A stretch of 15,089 bases of DNA from an uncultured Methanomassiliicoccales archaeon (GTDB lineage: Archaea > Thermoplasmatota > Thermoplasmata > Methanomassiliicoccales > Methanomethylophilaceae), in assembly GCA_934234005.1 (NCBI GenBank), contig CAKQHC010000032.1, positions 1 to 15,089 of the forward strand, read 5' to 3'. Under the pieces are notes generated by a model. The model ran no database searches. It had not been told where the DNA came from and worked only from the letters and a program-made list of their open reading frames with translations. A program made the position numbers and the translations under genes. Positions 1-6,328 of the stretch are shown here, piece by piece (position 1 is the first letter of the stretch; the number at the start of each line of letters is the position of its first letter).

Positions 1-910
1 ATTTATGTGCCATAAGAACGGCTGTAGTGGCCTCTCCCATAGCGGTTGTAATCTGCTTGAATTTTCCGGGATAATCAACCGCATCTCCGCATGCAAATAT
101 TCCCGGACGGTTTGTTGCCATGTCGGTACCGACTTTAAGCAATCCCTCGTCTGTAAGTTCCAAATCCCATTTCTTGAGATCTTCCAAATCGGCAGATATG
201 CCTATGTTGATAACGGCCAAATCGGTAGGCACGATAATCTCCATGCCGTCCTGACTGACGGTCACGGATTCCACGTGGTCGGAACCATTGATGGAGACAA
301 GGCTGGCATTCATGATTTTCCTGATATTGCTCTGATCGAGTTTCTGAACCGTGAGCTCGTCCGCCCTGAAATCGGGTCTGCGGTGGACAATGGTGGTATC
401 AGTGACGGAATCTGCAACAAGGGCCATATCTATAGCACTGTTTCCTCCTCCGAACATCGTTACCTTCTTCCCGACCAACTCTTCTTTGGAGGGTAAAACA
501 TACGATACTCCTTTTCCTTCGAATTCCAGCTCTCCGGGGCAACCCATCCTCTTGGGTTTGAAACTGCCCATACCTATTGCGATTATCACCGACTTGGCAT
601 GATATGTGTCTTTGACGGTTGTTACGATCAGTTCGTCTTCTCCGTTTTCTATGGTTTCGACTTTCTCGAACTCTTTGATGACACAACCGACGGATTCGGC
701 CTGAGCATAAAGTCTGTCCGAAAGTTTTCTAGCCTGAATGGTTTCAAAACCGGGATAATTGTGAACTCCTTTCTCGGGATAAAGTGAAACGAGCTGTCCT
801 CCGACACGTCCGGACTCAAGGATCAAGGTATTCATCGCCTTTGATTTAGCATATATTCCGGCAGTAAGACCGGCAGGACCGGCACCTATTATGATGACAT
901 CGTAACACAT
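1..910 (-). CDS. Ferredoxin-NADP reductase, thioredoxin-reductase-like type (C-terminus beyond window)
   Basis: Flavoprotein of the two-dinucleotide-binding fold, expected to move electrons between NADP(H) and ferredoxin in the cytoplasm. 303 residues are visible, reading from ATG at 910 to the left edge without a stop. FAD-binding GAGPAG lies at residues 9-14, GGQ at 37-39, a second Rossmann motif GGGNSA at 154-159, NADP-phosphate-type HRR at 176-178, and the FAD-closing CGDA at 274-277. Where thioredoxin reductases carry the redox CxxC after GVSY, this protein reads VLPSKEELVGKK (138-149). That replacement, plus the NIGISADL...KWDLEL segment, matches the YumC-type ferredoxin-NADP reductases as I remember them. 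A TATA-like box 22-31 bases upstream and no Shine-Dalgarno suggest a leaderless message. It is divergent from the PAS-protein operon. A low-potential disulfide-free oxidoreductase of other specificity remains possible. Confidence 0.85.
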   Translation of the reverse strand, partial: MCYDVIIIGAGPAGLTAGIYAKSKAMNTLILESGRVGGQLVSLYPEKGVHNYPGFETIQARKLSDRLYAQAESVGCVIKEFEKVETIENGEDELIVTTVKDTYHAKSVIIAIGMGSFKPKRMGCPGELEFEGKGVSYVLPSKEELVGKKVTMFGGGNSAIDMALVADSVTDTTIVHRRPDFRADELTVQKLDQSNIRKIMNASLVSINGSDHVESVTVSQDGMEIIVPTDLAVINIGISADLEDLKKWDLELTDEGLLKVGTDMATNRPGIFACGDAVDYPGKFKQITTAMGEATTAVLMAHK

Positions 911-931
911 CGAAAGGGTTGAATCAAGTTG

Positions 932-941
932 CCATATAAAA
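932..941 (-). promoter_or_regulatory. TATA-like box of the flavin reductase gene
   Basis: On the minus strand the stretch reads TTTTTATATGG, 22-31 bases before the ATG at 910. This is the usual archaeal TATA distance if transcription starts at or just before the start codon, and no ribosome-binding site is visible between them. Confidence 0.5.
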
Positions 942-1078
942 ATATGTCATCTGGGGATTTCGATTTTAACGGATATTTCGCCAATATTGATTGATTAACT
1001 GCAATTATATTACGAATTTCGAATTATTCTTGCGTTTTCAAATATTTTTCAATGAGTTAAGATAAAACTTAGGCAGAT

Positions 1079-1088
1079 TTCTATATAA
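1079..1088 (+). promoter_or_regulatory. TATA-like box of the PAS-protein operon
   Basis: The AT-rich core TCTATATAAT lies about 35-44 bases upstream of the ATG at 1123. A start about 25 bases downstream would leave a short leader holding the GAGGT ribosome-binding site at 1112-1116. Confidence 0.45.
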
Positions 1089-1122
1089 TGCGGTGACGCC
1101 ATACAGCGTCAGAGGTTGTACA

Positions 1123-1488
1123 ATGGACGAAACGGAACTTTATACGGAAAAATTGATGAACATCATACTCGACGCAGTAGATGATATCATTATCATCCAC
1201 GACTCGGAACATACCGTCATCTGGATGAACCGTGCCGCTGAGAACGCATTCGGAGTAAAATCGGAAGAGATCTTGGGTAAACCGTGTTATACGTTGTTTA
1301 ACAACAGAATGCCTTGCCAGGATTGTACGGTGACCAATTGTGTCGGACCGGGGCCTTCCGCAACAATGAGACGCGTTATTCCCAAAACAGGACTCGCATA
1401 TGACTGCACCACCATCCCCTATTATGAAAAAAGTGTGCTGAAACTTGTCGTCCAAGTCCTCAGACCCGCAAAACCGACAGAGCATTAA
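1123..1488 (+). CDS. Small stand-alone PAS-domain protein with cysteine cluster
   Basis: A single PAS domain of 121 residues with no output domain, so probably a cytoplasmic sensor module working through a partner. The PAS signature is clear: ILDAVDDIIIIHDSEHTVIWMNRAAENAFG at about residues 15-44 in pieces, then the EEILGKPCYTLF helix. Cysteines 55, 65, 68 and 73 (C-x9-CxxC-x4-C, with the MPCQDC core) plus C95 recall PAS domains of histidine kinases that carry a CY...PCxxC loop; metal, Fe-S or thiol redox sensing is possible but inferred. I chose ATG 1123 because GAGGT lies six bases before it; an in-frame GTG at 1093 would have no such site and would overlap the likely promoter. It is the first gene of a four-gene operon. 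Confidence 0.8.
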   Translation: MDETELYTEKLMNIILDAVDDIIIIHDSEHTVIWMNRAAENAFGVKSEEILGKPCYTLFNNRMPCQDCTVTNCVGPGPSATMRRVIPKTGLAYDCTTIPYYEKSVLKLVVQVLRPAKPTEH

Positions 1489-1514
1489 ATAGAATAAACG
1501 GTAATGAGGGAATT

Positions 1515-1613
1515 ATGATAGAAATCATGGACGTAGCAGGACTCCTCGTATGCGGAGCCATCTACTTAATCGCTCTCGGAATCGTCAACCTCAAAAGGGC
1601 AGACTCCGAATAA
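1515..1613 (+). CDS. Predicted 32-residue single-span membrane peptide
   Basis: A very short gene with a good ribosome-binding site (GAGGG at 1506-1510, four bases before ATG). The product begins MIEIMDVAGLL, has a hydrophobic stretch from about residue 6 to 24 (VAGLLVCGAIYLIALGIVN) and ends in the charged tail LKRADSE. This is one membrane span with a positive residue at its end, suggesting the C-terminus is cytoplasmic. It lies 26 bases after the PAS gene and 20 bases before the flavin-binding protein gene, so it looks co-transcribed. Function unknown. The main doubt is that so short a frame could arise by chance, but the ribosome-binding site, spacing and membrane-span composition argue for a real gene. 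Confidence 0.6.
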   Translation: MIEIMDVAGLLVCGAIYLIALGIVNLKRADSE

Positions 1614-1633
1614 AACAGTTCTGGAGACATATC

Positions 1634-2032
1634 ATGACAGATATGCCCGAAATCGTGATCAGGATGCTCAAACATCCTGACACGAACAAATGCCTGGCAA
1701 CCATATCTCCGGATGGAACGGCGCATCCCATCGTATGTGGCAGTCTTACTGTGACCGAACCCGATACTGTAATTTTCGGAGAAGTGTTCGCTAACCAGAC
1801 AGTCGCCAACCTTGAGAGAGATCCCCGTGCAGAATTCCTTGTATGGAAAGGACGCGAAGGATACACGATTAAAGCTACGGCAACGGCACGCATTGATACG
1901 GGACCCATTTTCGATAAAATGAATCAACTGCTCTCACGCATGAACATGCACGTGAAGGCTGTTTGGGTATTCAAAGCGGAAGAAGTACTCGATGCCAGTG
2001 CCACCGATCAAGCCGGAACGAAGGTCGCCTAA
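1634..2032 (+). CDS. Pyridoxamine 5'-phosphate oxidase-like FMN-binding split-barrel protein
   Basis: 132 residues, typical length for the stand-alone PNPOx-like split-barrel proteins, which dimerise and bind FMN (some bind F420 or heme) in the cytoplasm. The barrel pattern is visible: CLATISPDGTAHPIV (20-34), TVIFGEVFANQTVANLERDPRAEFLVW (45-71) and YTIKATATARIDTGPIFDKM (77-96). The last is the strand-turn-helix where family members keep a conserved GR/KGTA-like segment. The substrate cannot be read from sequence; a redox or flavin role fits the PAS protein upstream. ATG 1634 was chosen for the GGAG at 1623-1626, seven bases before it; an upstream in-frame extension to 1550 would run through the preceding small gene. 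The next gene begins two bases after the stop. Confidence 0.8.
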   Translation: MTDMPEIVIRMLKHPDTNKCLATISPDGTAHPIVCGSLTVTEPDTVIFGEVFANQTVANLERDPRAEFLVWKGREGYTIKATATARIDTGPIFDKMNQLLSRMNMHVKAVWVFKAEEVLDASATDQAGTKVA

Positions 2033-2034
2033 AC

Positions 2035-2238
2035 ATGGAACTAGCCGAATACAGACGTTTATTCAGAGTGCTGTTTTTTATCGGTGCAATGATAGTCTGT
2101 TTCGGCCTCGGTGCATATCTTATGGATATGCTTGTTCCCGGAATCGTCCTTATTATAATCGGCATATCCATTTTGGTCATATCATTCACTATGACCAAAT
2201 TTTTCCTTTTATTTTCATTGCAGAACAGAAAACGCTGA
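2035..2238 (+). CDS. Small two-span membrane protein
   Basis: 67 residues with two hydrophobic segments, roughly 10-31 (FRVLFFIGAMIVCFGLGAYL) and 34-61 (PGIVLIIIGISILVISF onward), joined by a tight MDMLVPG turn, and a basic C-terminal QNRKR. The short charged N-terminus MELAEYRR and the basic C-terminus both suggest cytoplasmic ends. The start lies two bases after the upstream stop, and AAGGT in the end of that gene can serve as ribosome-binding site, so translation is probably coupled. It is the last gene of the operon. I do not recognise the family. It might anchor the soluble PAS and flavin proteins to the membrane, which is speculation from context. Confidence 0.75.
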   Translation: MELAEYRRLFRVLFFIGAMIVCFGLGAYLMDMLVPGIVLIIIGISILVISFTMTKFFLLFSLQNRKR

Positions 2239-2304
2239 ACATCTGTGCTCTATGTTTTAATTGATCCGAGCAACAAAACTGTATTTGTTATCTGTCAGAA
2301 GCCC

Positions 2305-2340
2305 AAAAAAAATGTAAAAGGTTTTCAGCCCCGTGGGGCC
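2305..2340 (-). terminator. Probable terminator of the zinc-ribbon small-protein gene
   Basis: Downstream of the minus-strand stop at 2361 there is a short GC-rich hairpin (2327-2340, GCCC...GGGC) and then, on the minus strand, a run of eight T (2305-2312). Archaeal termination depends mainly on the oligo-T run, so the T8 is the stronger evidence. Confidence 0.5.
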
Positions 2341-2360
2341 GATACCGACCGTATTGCGGT

Positions 2361-2552
2361 TCAGTACCTTCTTTCCCTGCGGTCGGGCCTGTCTGCGGGC
2401 TTGTGCTTGTTGAAGCAGTCTCTGCAGTAAACGGGCCTTCCCTGGGTAGGCTTGAAGGGGACTTCGCACTCTGCACCGCAATCGGAGCATGTTGCTTTGA
2501 AGAACTCTCTGGGCCTGTCCCTGTTGTTATCTCTGTATCCGCCGTATGCCAT
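2361..2552 (-). CDS. CxxC-x17-CxxC zinc-ribbon small protein
   Basis: 63 residues, strongly basic at both ends. The centre holds C22-x2-C25 and C43-x2-C46 separated by 17 residues (CSDC ... PVYCRDC), with an extra C29. This is the pattern of the small CxxC-x17-CxxC domain proteins common in methanogens and also found in bacteria; they are presumed zinc-binding and possibly nucleic-acid-binding, but function is not established. The N-terminal MAYGGYRDNNRDRP is Gly/Arg/Asp-rich and the C-terminal tail KPADRPDRRERRY is charged, like low-complexity RNA-binding tails. AGGAGTGAT lies about five bases before the ATG, an excellent ribosome-binding site. It stands alone, with a possible terminator after it. 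Confidence 0.85.
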   Translation of the reverse strand: MAYGGYRDNNRDRPREFFKATCSDCGAECEVPFKPTQGRPVYCRDCFNKHKPADRPDRRERRY

Positions 2553-2624
2553 GATATATCACTCCTGGTCTTGGTATCCCAATAAAACTCCCTCGACCTA
2601 ACGGACGGACGGAATAGTACTTGA

Positions 2625-2637
2625 ACGCCTAAGGCGT
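2625..2637 (-). terminator. Small inverted repeat after the HEAT-like gene (weak terminator candidate)
   Basis: ACGCC-TTA-GGCGT forms a five-base-pair stem with a three-base loop, 36 bases after the stop at 2673. No T-run follows it, so termination activity is doubtful; it may simply be a chance palindrome. Confidence 0.25.
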
Positions 2638-2672
2638 GTAATGGGTACTTCTAATAAAACTTATGGCATGAG

Positions 2673-3575
2673 TTATAGAGACCCGCAATCGGGACAAGAC
2701 CATATTCCTTTAAAAAACGACATTGATGTTCCACATCTGGGACAAGGTCTTGTCGTACGACGGTCCGGCATGACGACATTCTTTTTGGACAGGTCGTTGC
2801 CGGCCCATTCTATGAGATTCTCCAATTCATAAAACCGATCCGTTTTGTCGGGGCCGTAAAATTTCAGGTTATCAGACTCATTATACAGCCGCGTACGCAT
2901 CGTTTTCATGGCTATCACGACGTTATTGTATGTCTTGAGTGTTACGGAGTCCTTCGACAGCAAATTCTCTCTGTAGCGTCTATCGAGATAATCTACGGAC
3001 TTATCCAGGAACAATTCGAAATCATCCTCGTTTGGGTACACCGGAACCGATAGAATCAAATCCTTCTTAGATTCCAATTCCGGTGCACGTGCTATTATTG
3101 CTTCCAACACAAGTTTCATGCTTTGGCGCTGTTCTCCGTCTACCTGCCCGTATATGCTGCGTACATGCTCCATATCAGATAATCTGACGATTTTGGCGAG
3201 CCTACGCGCGGCAAGAACAAACTCCTGTCCGTTTAGATGTTCCAGGATATCGAACAATTCTTCGATGAGTTTGTCATTGTCATTCATATGATTGAGATAA
3301 CCGAGTGATGCCAATCTGACACGCTCGGAACCTTCTTTGCGAAGAATCTTCACAATAGGCATGGGAGAACGTTCTTCTACAATTGTAAGCAGAGAAATTA
3401 CTTCCGATATCACGCGATCGTCGTCGGATTTTAAGTACGGTTCGATCAAACGATAAAAAGAAGGCTGATAGTTATTAACCAACCATCTGCTCTCCGATAC
3501 GGAGCCTGCACGTCCGGACTCAACCGAATCCACGGCATCCAAAAAGCGGTCCAGATATACGGAAGAATCAACCAT
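2673..3575 (-). CDS. HEAT-like helical repeat protein with C-terminal zinc ribbon
   Basis: 300 residues. The first ~170 are amphipathic helices of HEAT/Armadillo-like spacing (for example VISEVISLLTIVEERSPM, then GSERVRLASLGYLNHM, then QEFVLAARRLAKIV). A second helical region follows, and a four-cysteine ribbon lies at C278/C281 and C294/C297 (CPRCG ... CPDCG, 12 residues between pairs). Such architecture suits a cytoplasmic scaffold that contacts protein and perhaps nucleic acid; no catalytic motif is seen and I do not recognise a named family. An in-frame ATG at 3626 would add 17 residues, but that stretch is the terminator hairpin and T-tract of the upstream gene, so I start at ATG 3575. 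No strong ribosome-binding site is visible there. Confidence 0.7.
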   Translation of the reverse strand: MVDSSVYLDRFLDAVDSVESGRAGSVSESRWLVNNYQPSFYRLIEPYLKSDDDRVISEVISLLTIVEERSPMPIVKILRKEGSERVRLASLGYLNHMNDNDKLIEELFDILEHLNGQEFVLAARRLAKIVRLSDMEHVRSIYGQVDGEQRQSMKLVLEAIIARAPELESKKDLILSVPVYPNEDDFELFLDKSVDYLDRRYRENLLSKDSVTLKTYNNVVIAMKTMRTRLYNESDNLKFYGPDKTDRFYELENLIEWAGNDLSKKNVVMPDRRTTRPCPRCGTSMSFFKGIWSCPDCGSL

Positions 3576-3593
3576 GCGATCGGCATCCGTGTT

Positions 3594-3623
3594 AAAAAAA
3601 GAAAAAAGGAACCTTCTGGTTCC
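3594..3623 (-). terminator. Intrinsic-type terminator of the YdbC/PC4-like gene
   Basis: On the minus strand GGAACC-AGAA-GGTTCC (3608-3623) is followed at once by TTTTTTCTTTTTTT (3594-3607). It begins 14 bases after the YdbC-like stop codon. Hairpin plus a near-perfect T13 is the strongest terminator in the window, and it decides against the longer start of the next gene. Confidence 0.85.
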
Positions 3624-3636
3624 CATTGCCTCGTAA

Positions 3637-3858
3637 TCAGATATCTCTGGTGTCCAAAGCCTGTCTGAGAATTGCTACCTCTTCCTCGGAGAGCGTTATG
3701 CCCTTACCCATTTTGGTTCCGTCAGGAGACCATTCTCTGATATCGTACTTGGCAGGCTTGTCGTTCCAGCTGATGAGTTTGAGTTCCTTGGTCCAACCTT
3801 TGGAAGACTCTGAGAGGACGGCAATATCCTCGATGACCTCGTATTTGATTTCGGGCAT
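3637..3858 (-). CDS. ydbC: YdbC-family / PC4-like single-stranded DNA-binding protein
   Basis: 73 residues, the full usual length for YdbC-type homologues of the transcriptional coactivator PC4. These are small homodimeric proteins that bind single-stranded DNA with little sequence preference, using a curved beta sheet and a C-terminal helix. Recognised by the run EIKYEVIEDIAVLSESSKGWTKEL (3-26, in pieces), SWNDKPAKYDIREWSPDG (30-47) and MGKGITLSEEEVAILRQAL (50-68). The KYDIR-W and GKGITLS pieces are the family hallmark. AGGTGC before ATG 3858 serves as ribosome-binding site, and an AT-rich TATA-like block sits about 30-50 bases upstream. The family is much better known from Firmicutes and other bacteria, so lateral gain is possible. 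It has its own promoter and terminator. Confidence 0.85.
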   Translation of the reverse strand: MPEIKYEVIEDIAVLSESSKGWTKELKLISWNDKPAKYDIREWSPDGTKMGKGITLSEEEVAILRQALDTRDI

Positions 3859-3887
3859 TTTTGCACCTAGTATCCGTACAGAAGACC

Positions 3888-3908
3888 CTTATTTAAAATA
3901 TTTTAAAG
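3888..3908 (-). promoter_or_regulatory. TATA-like region of the YdbC/PC4-like gene
   Basis: Minus-strand TTTAAAATATTTTAAATAA, a nearly palindromic AT block 30-50 bases before the ATG at 3858. It would place transcription start about 10-15 bases upstream of the start codon, leaving room for the AGGTGC site. Confidence 0.45.
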
Positions 3909-3971
3909 CGCGCGTAATATAGGAAACATATCTGCCGTTTTCGTGTATAAATTGAAGTACCGAAAGGCAAT

Positions 3972-3981
3972 CCTTATATCA
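3972..3981 (+). promoter_or_regulatory. TATA-like box of the CNNM/CorC-type gene
   Basis: CCTTATATCA preceded by the purine-rich CGAAAGG (3961-3967), which could act as the BRE. The expected start near 4005 leaves a leader of about 50 bases before ATG 4056. Confidence 0.4.
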
Positions 3982-4055
3982 TAGACCGTATAACAGTTCA
4001 TAACGGTTGGATTCAATTGCATAGTTCTATCTTCCGCAGGATGCGTGTATGATAA

Positions 4056-5330
4056 ATGGATCTCACTCTGATCTATGGCGTTGTTATCGTCATCCTCATT
4101 GCATTCTCTGCATTCTTTTCGATGTCAGAGACCTCATTTACCAGTGCTAGCCAATTCAGACTGAAACGCATGGCCCTAGACGGCAATAAAAAAGCCGAGC
4201 GTGCCCTGATAATCCTAGAAGATTATGACAGATTCTTAACCACCATTCTGGTCGGTAACAACCTTGTCAACATAGCGGCAACCTCCATAGCCACTTTGAC
4301 GTTCTCAATATTGCTGGGAACCGAAACGGGTGCTTTGGCATCCACTGTCGTTATGACTGTGGCAATTCTCATATTCGGTGAGATTACGCCGAAAACACTT
4401 GCCAAAAAGTCACCGGAAAAATACTGCATCAAAGTATGCGGAGTCATCCGTGTTCTTCTTGTGGTATTTGCGCCGCTCTCATGGGCATTCAAAAAGATTA
4501 CCAACGTCCTATCCAAAGGCAAAGAAGAACCGGCTATGACCGAAGATGAACTCGAAGTCATGATCGATGAAATCCAGGACGACGGCGTCATCGAAAAGAA
4601 AGAAGGAGAACTGATTAAATCTGCTATTCGCTTTGATGACATTACGGTCGCAGAAGTGTACATTCCCAGAGTAGATATCGTTGCGATCGATGTGGGTTGC
4701 ACTTCGCACGAATTGGGTTCCAAATTCGCAGAATCGGGATTCTCCAGAATTCCGGTATACGAGAACACGATAGACAACATAATCGGTGTGGTATATGCGA
4801 AGGAATTCTTCGCCAATCAGTTCCGCGGGGAAGACTTCACAATTCGCGAGATTCTCAAACCCGTCAAATACGTTCCTGAAACAATGAGCATAGCCACCGT
4901 ACTGAGCGATTTCCAAAAATCGAAAGTTCATATGGCTGTCATCCTTGATTCTTTCGGAGGAACACTGGGTATCGTCACAATGGAAGATCTGCTGGAAGAA
5001 TTGGTCGGAGACATATGGGACGAAAGCGACGAAGTACAACAGGAAATCATTCCGATAGACGATGTGCGCTTTACCGTAAAAGGTACCGCAAACATATACA
5101 CAGTCATGGAGAAGATCGGAAGGGAATTCGACACACATGACTACGAAGATTATTCGGTCACAGGATTCATATGCCATATGCTGGGCAGACCCCCTCTGAG
5201 AGGGGATAAGATTGAACTGCCCGGAATAACAATCTTGGTCAGAACCGTCAAAGGCCGTCGTGTAATCGACTGCGAATTTGATTTAACCGAGATTGTAGAT
5301 CAATCCGAAGAAGAAACCGAATCCGAATGA
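4056..5330 (+). CDS. CNNM/CorC-type transporter-associated membrane protein with CBS pair
   Basis: 424 residues, standard length for the HlyC/CorC (UPF0053) family, whose members are linked to magnesium or cobalt transport and resistance. Domains in order: DUF21/CNNM membrane part (about 1-150), with spans near 6-23, 63-86, 91-108 and 127-146 and the conserved SETSFTSASQFRLKRMA and FGEITPKTLA motifs; an acidic connecting helix MTEDELEVMIDEIQDDGVIEKKE (161-183); two CBS motifs (about 203-255 and 268-325, including SRIPVYE and GTLGIVTMEDLLEELVGDI); and a C-terminal CorC_HlyC domain (about 335-412). The CBS pair probably binds adenine nucleotides to gate the membrane part. ATG 4056 has only a distant AGGATG before it. 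The 3' end overlaps the convergent RNA-binding gene by 31 bases. Confidence 0.92.
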   Translation: MDLTLIYGVVIVILIAFSAFFSMSETSFTSASQFRLKRMALDGNKKAERALIILEDYDRFLTTILVGNNLVNIAATSIATLTFSILLGTETGALASTVVMTVAILIFGEITPKTLAKKSPEKYCIKVCGVIRVLLVVFAPLSWAFKKITNVLSKGKEEPAMTEDELEVMIDEIQDDGVIEKKEGELIKSAIRFDDITVAEVYIPRVDIVAIDVGCTSHELGSKFAESGFSRIPVYENTIDNIIGVVYAKEFFANQFRGEDFTIREILKPVKYVPETMSIATVLSDFQKSKVHMAVILDSFGGTLGIVTMEDLLEELVGDIWDESDEVQQEIIPIDDVRFTVKGTANIYTVMEKIGREFDTHDYEDYSVTGFICHMLGRPPLRGDKIELPGITILVRTVKGRRVIDCEFDLTEIVDQSEEETESE

Positions 5331-5755
5331 GGAATGCTGTTCAGGAACTCCAGCATGTTCCTGACAGCAACTTCTTTTCTGGCAGGGTGCGACTGTACCT
5401 TGCCTGTTATTGATATTACATCGCCGTGGTGCGCAATCGAATATTGTCCCTGAACGGCTTTCTGTTTGTCAAGACGCACATAGAATACACAATCGTCGTC
5501 GATACGATTCTCTATGTCAGCCTCTATCGATTCGAGCACATCCTTTCCCAATTTGGTAAAAAGTGCCGTGAATTCTTTTTGTTTTGTCATACGGGAACTC
5601 ATAATAAGCATCGTATTCCCGTGTTCACTTTCCGAGATATCAACATCGAATTCGTCGGTTCCCAAAAGTTCCGCCATCGTTTCGCCTAACAGTTCTTTGC
5701 GTTCGGTGGCATAACAAAACATCTGAACTCTTACCCAATGAAATGTAACCTGCAT
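5300..5755 (-). CDS. Archaeal exosome-associated RNA-binding protein (COG1325 type)
   Basis: 151 residues. The pattern FHWVRVQMFCYATE (5-18), then NTMLIMSSRMTKQKEFTALF (47-66), then DDDCVFYVRLDKQKAVQGQY (86-105), is that of the archaeal RNA-binding family described as an exosome subunit with a dsRBD-like fold. Members are small, cytoplasmic and generally encoded near translation or RNA-processing genes. The Ser/Asp-rich tail HSDSVSSSD lies in the segment that overlaps the CNNM gene, so it may be a recent extension. AAGGAG sits eight bases before ATG 5755, and the site overlaps the end of the upstream gene, so the two are translationally coupled. Confidence in the family is good; its molecular role in this organism is inferred from the family. 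Confidence 0.85.
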   Translation of the reverse strand: MQVTFHWVRVQMFCYATERKELLGETMAELLGTDEFDVDISESEHGNTMLIMSSRMTKQKEFTALFTKLGKDVLESIEADIENRIDDDCVFYVRLDKQKAVQGQYSIAHHGDVISITGKVQSHPARKEVAVRNMLEFLNSIPHSDSVSSSD

Positions 5756-5760
5756 ACGGA

Positions 5761-6231
5761 TTACTCCTTATTTACTGGTATTAAACCGCGTATCTTTTCT
5801 GGATCGGAAGATGTGAAGACGACTATTGTTTTTCCCTTCATTTTCACACCTACGGCCATATCTTCGCCCACAGCCGAAAAATACTTGTTCTTTACGCCTT
5901 TGAAATTAAATCCTGTATAACTCCTTATCTGATTTGCTTCCCCGACAGTAGTGTCCAGAACATCGGTAAACGGAATTGTAAATTTTCTGAATATGTAATT
6001 TATAATAACTTCAGTATCGGTCACAGTTATGTCATAGCGAAGAACAAGACATAAAATAACGCATATCGCAGCAATTACAGCAATTATCGGTAAAAACATA
6101 TCAGGCATATCTGTATTAAGACAATACTTCGTTGCTGCCACCGATATGACCGTAAATACCGCGCACAGTATGACAACATACTGAAGCTGTTTGGGCAGAA
6201 TCGGACGTGATTCGGTATAACTGGACTCCAT
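5761..6231 (-). CDS. Two-span membrane protein with C-terminal PH-like domain
   Basis: 156 residues from the ATG at 6231. Two hydrophobic spans (about 17-35 and 45-65) form a hairpin, and the remaining 90 residues are rich in beta strands: YDITVTDTEVIINYIFRKF, IPFTDVLDTTV, GEDMAVGVKMKGKTIVVFTSSDPEKI. This is the layout of bacterial/archaeal membrane-anchored PH-like domain proteins, which have no single known function. The frame stays open to 6336, but that would run into the tRNA gene on the other strand and its promoter, so I reject the longer start. A TATA-like TTTTAATATAT (plus strand, 6255-6265) lies 24-34 bases upstream and there is no strong ribosome-binding site, which fits a leaderless message. 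Five bases separate it from the RNA-binding protein gene downstream. Confidence 0.7.
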   Translation of the reverse strand: MESSYTESRPILPKQLQYVVILCAVFTVISVAATKYCLNTDMPDMFLPIIAVIAAICVILCLVLRYDITVTDTEVIINYIFRKFTIPFTDVLDTTVGEANQIRSYTGFNFKGVKNKYFSAVGEDMAVGVKMKGKTIVVFTSSDPEKIRGLIPVNKE

Positions 6232-6254
6232 GACAGTCAATATCTCAAATATGG

Positions 6255-6265
6255 TTTTAATATAT
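6255..6265 (-). promoter_or_regulatory. TATA-like box of the PH-like membrane protein gene
   Basis: Minus strand reads ATATATTAAAA 24-34 bases before ATG 6231, the spacing expected when transcription starts at the start codon. Confidence 0.45.
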
Positions 6266-6286
6266 CTGGCGGCCGGAAAAACTATC

Positions 6287-6303
6287 ACCGAAAGATTTAA
6301 ATT
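6287..6303 (+). promoter_or_regulatory. BRE and TATA box of the tRNA-Ile gene
   Basis: ACCGAAAG (6287-6294) followed by TTTAAATTA (about 6296-6303), ending some 25 bases before the tRNA 5' end. A clean archaeal BRE-TATA arrangement. Confidence 0.6.
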
Positions 6304-6328
6304 AAACATGTCAATGCTGGGAGTAACT

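Noticed and set aside
5..496. Open frame of 163 codons on the plus strand
   Set aside because: It lies opposite the flavin reductase, which carries all expected motifs on the minus strand.
2641..2832. 63-codon plus-strand frame
   Set aside because: Mostly antisense to the zinc-ribbon end of the HEAT-like gene and without a recognisable signal.
3576..3626. Upstream in-frame start for the HEAT-like protein
   Set aside because: The extra 17 codons are made of the terminator hairpin and T-run of the preceding gene.
4223..5177. Long minus-strand frames (197 and 222 codons) opposite the CNNM/CorC-type gene
   Set aside because: They have biased low-complexity or Phe/Tyr/Cys-rich composition and no domain; the plus-strand gene has full-length family motifs.
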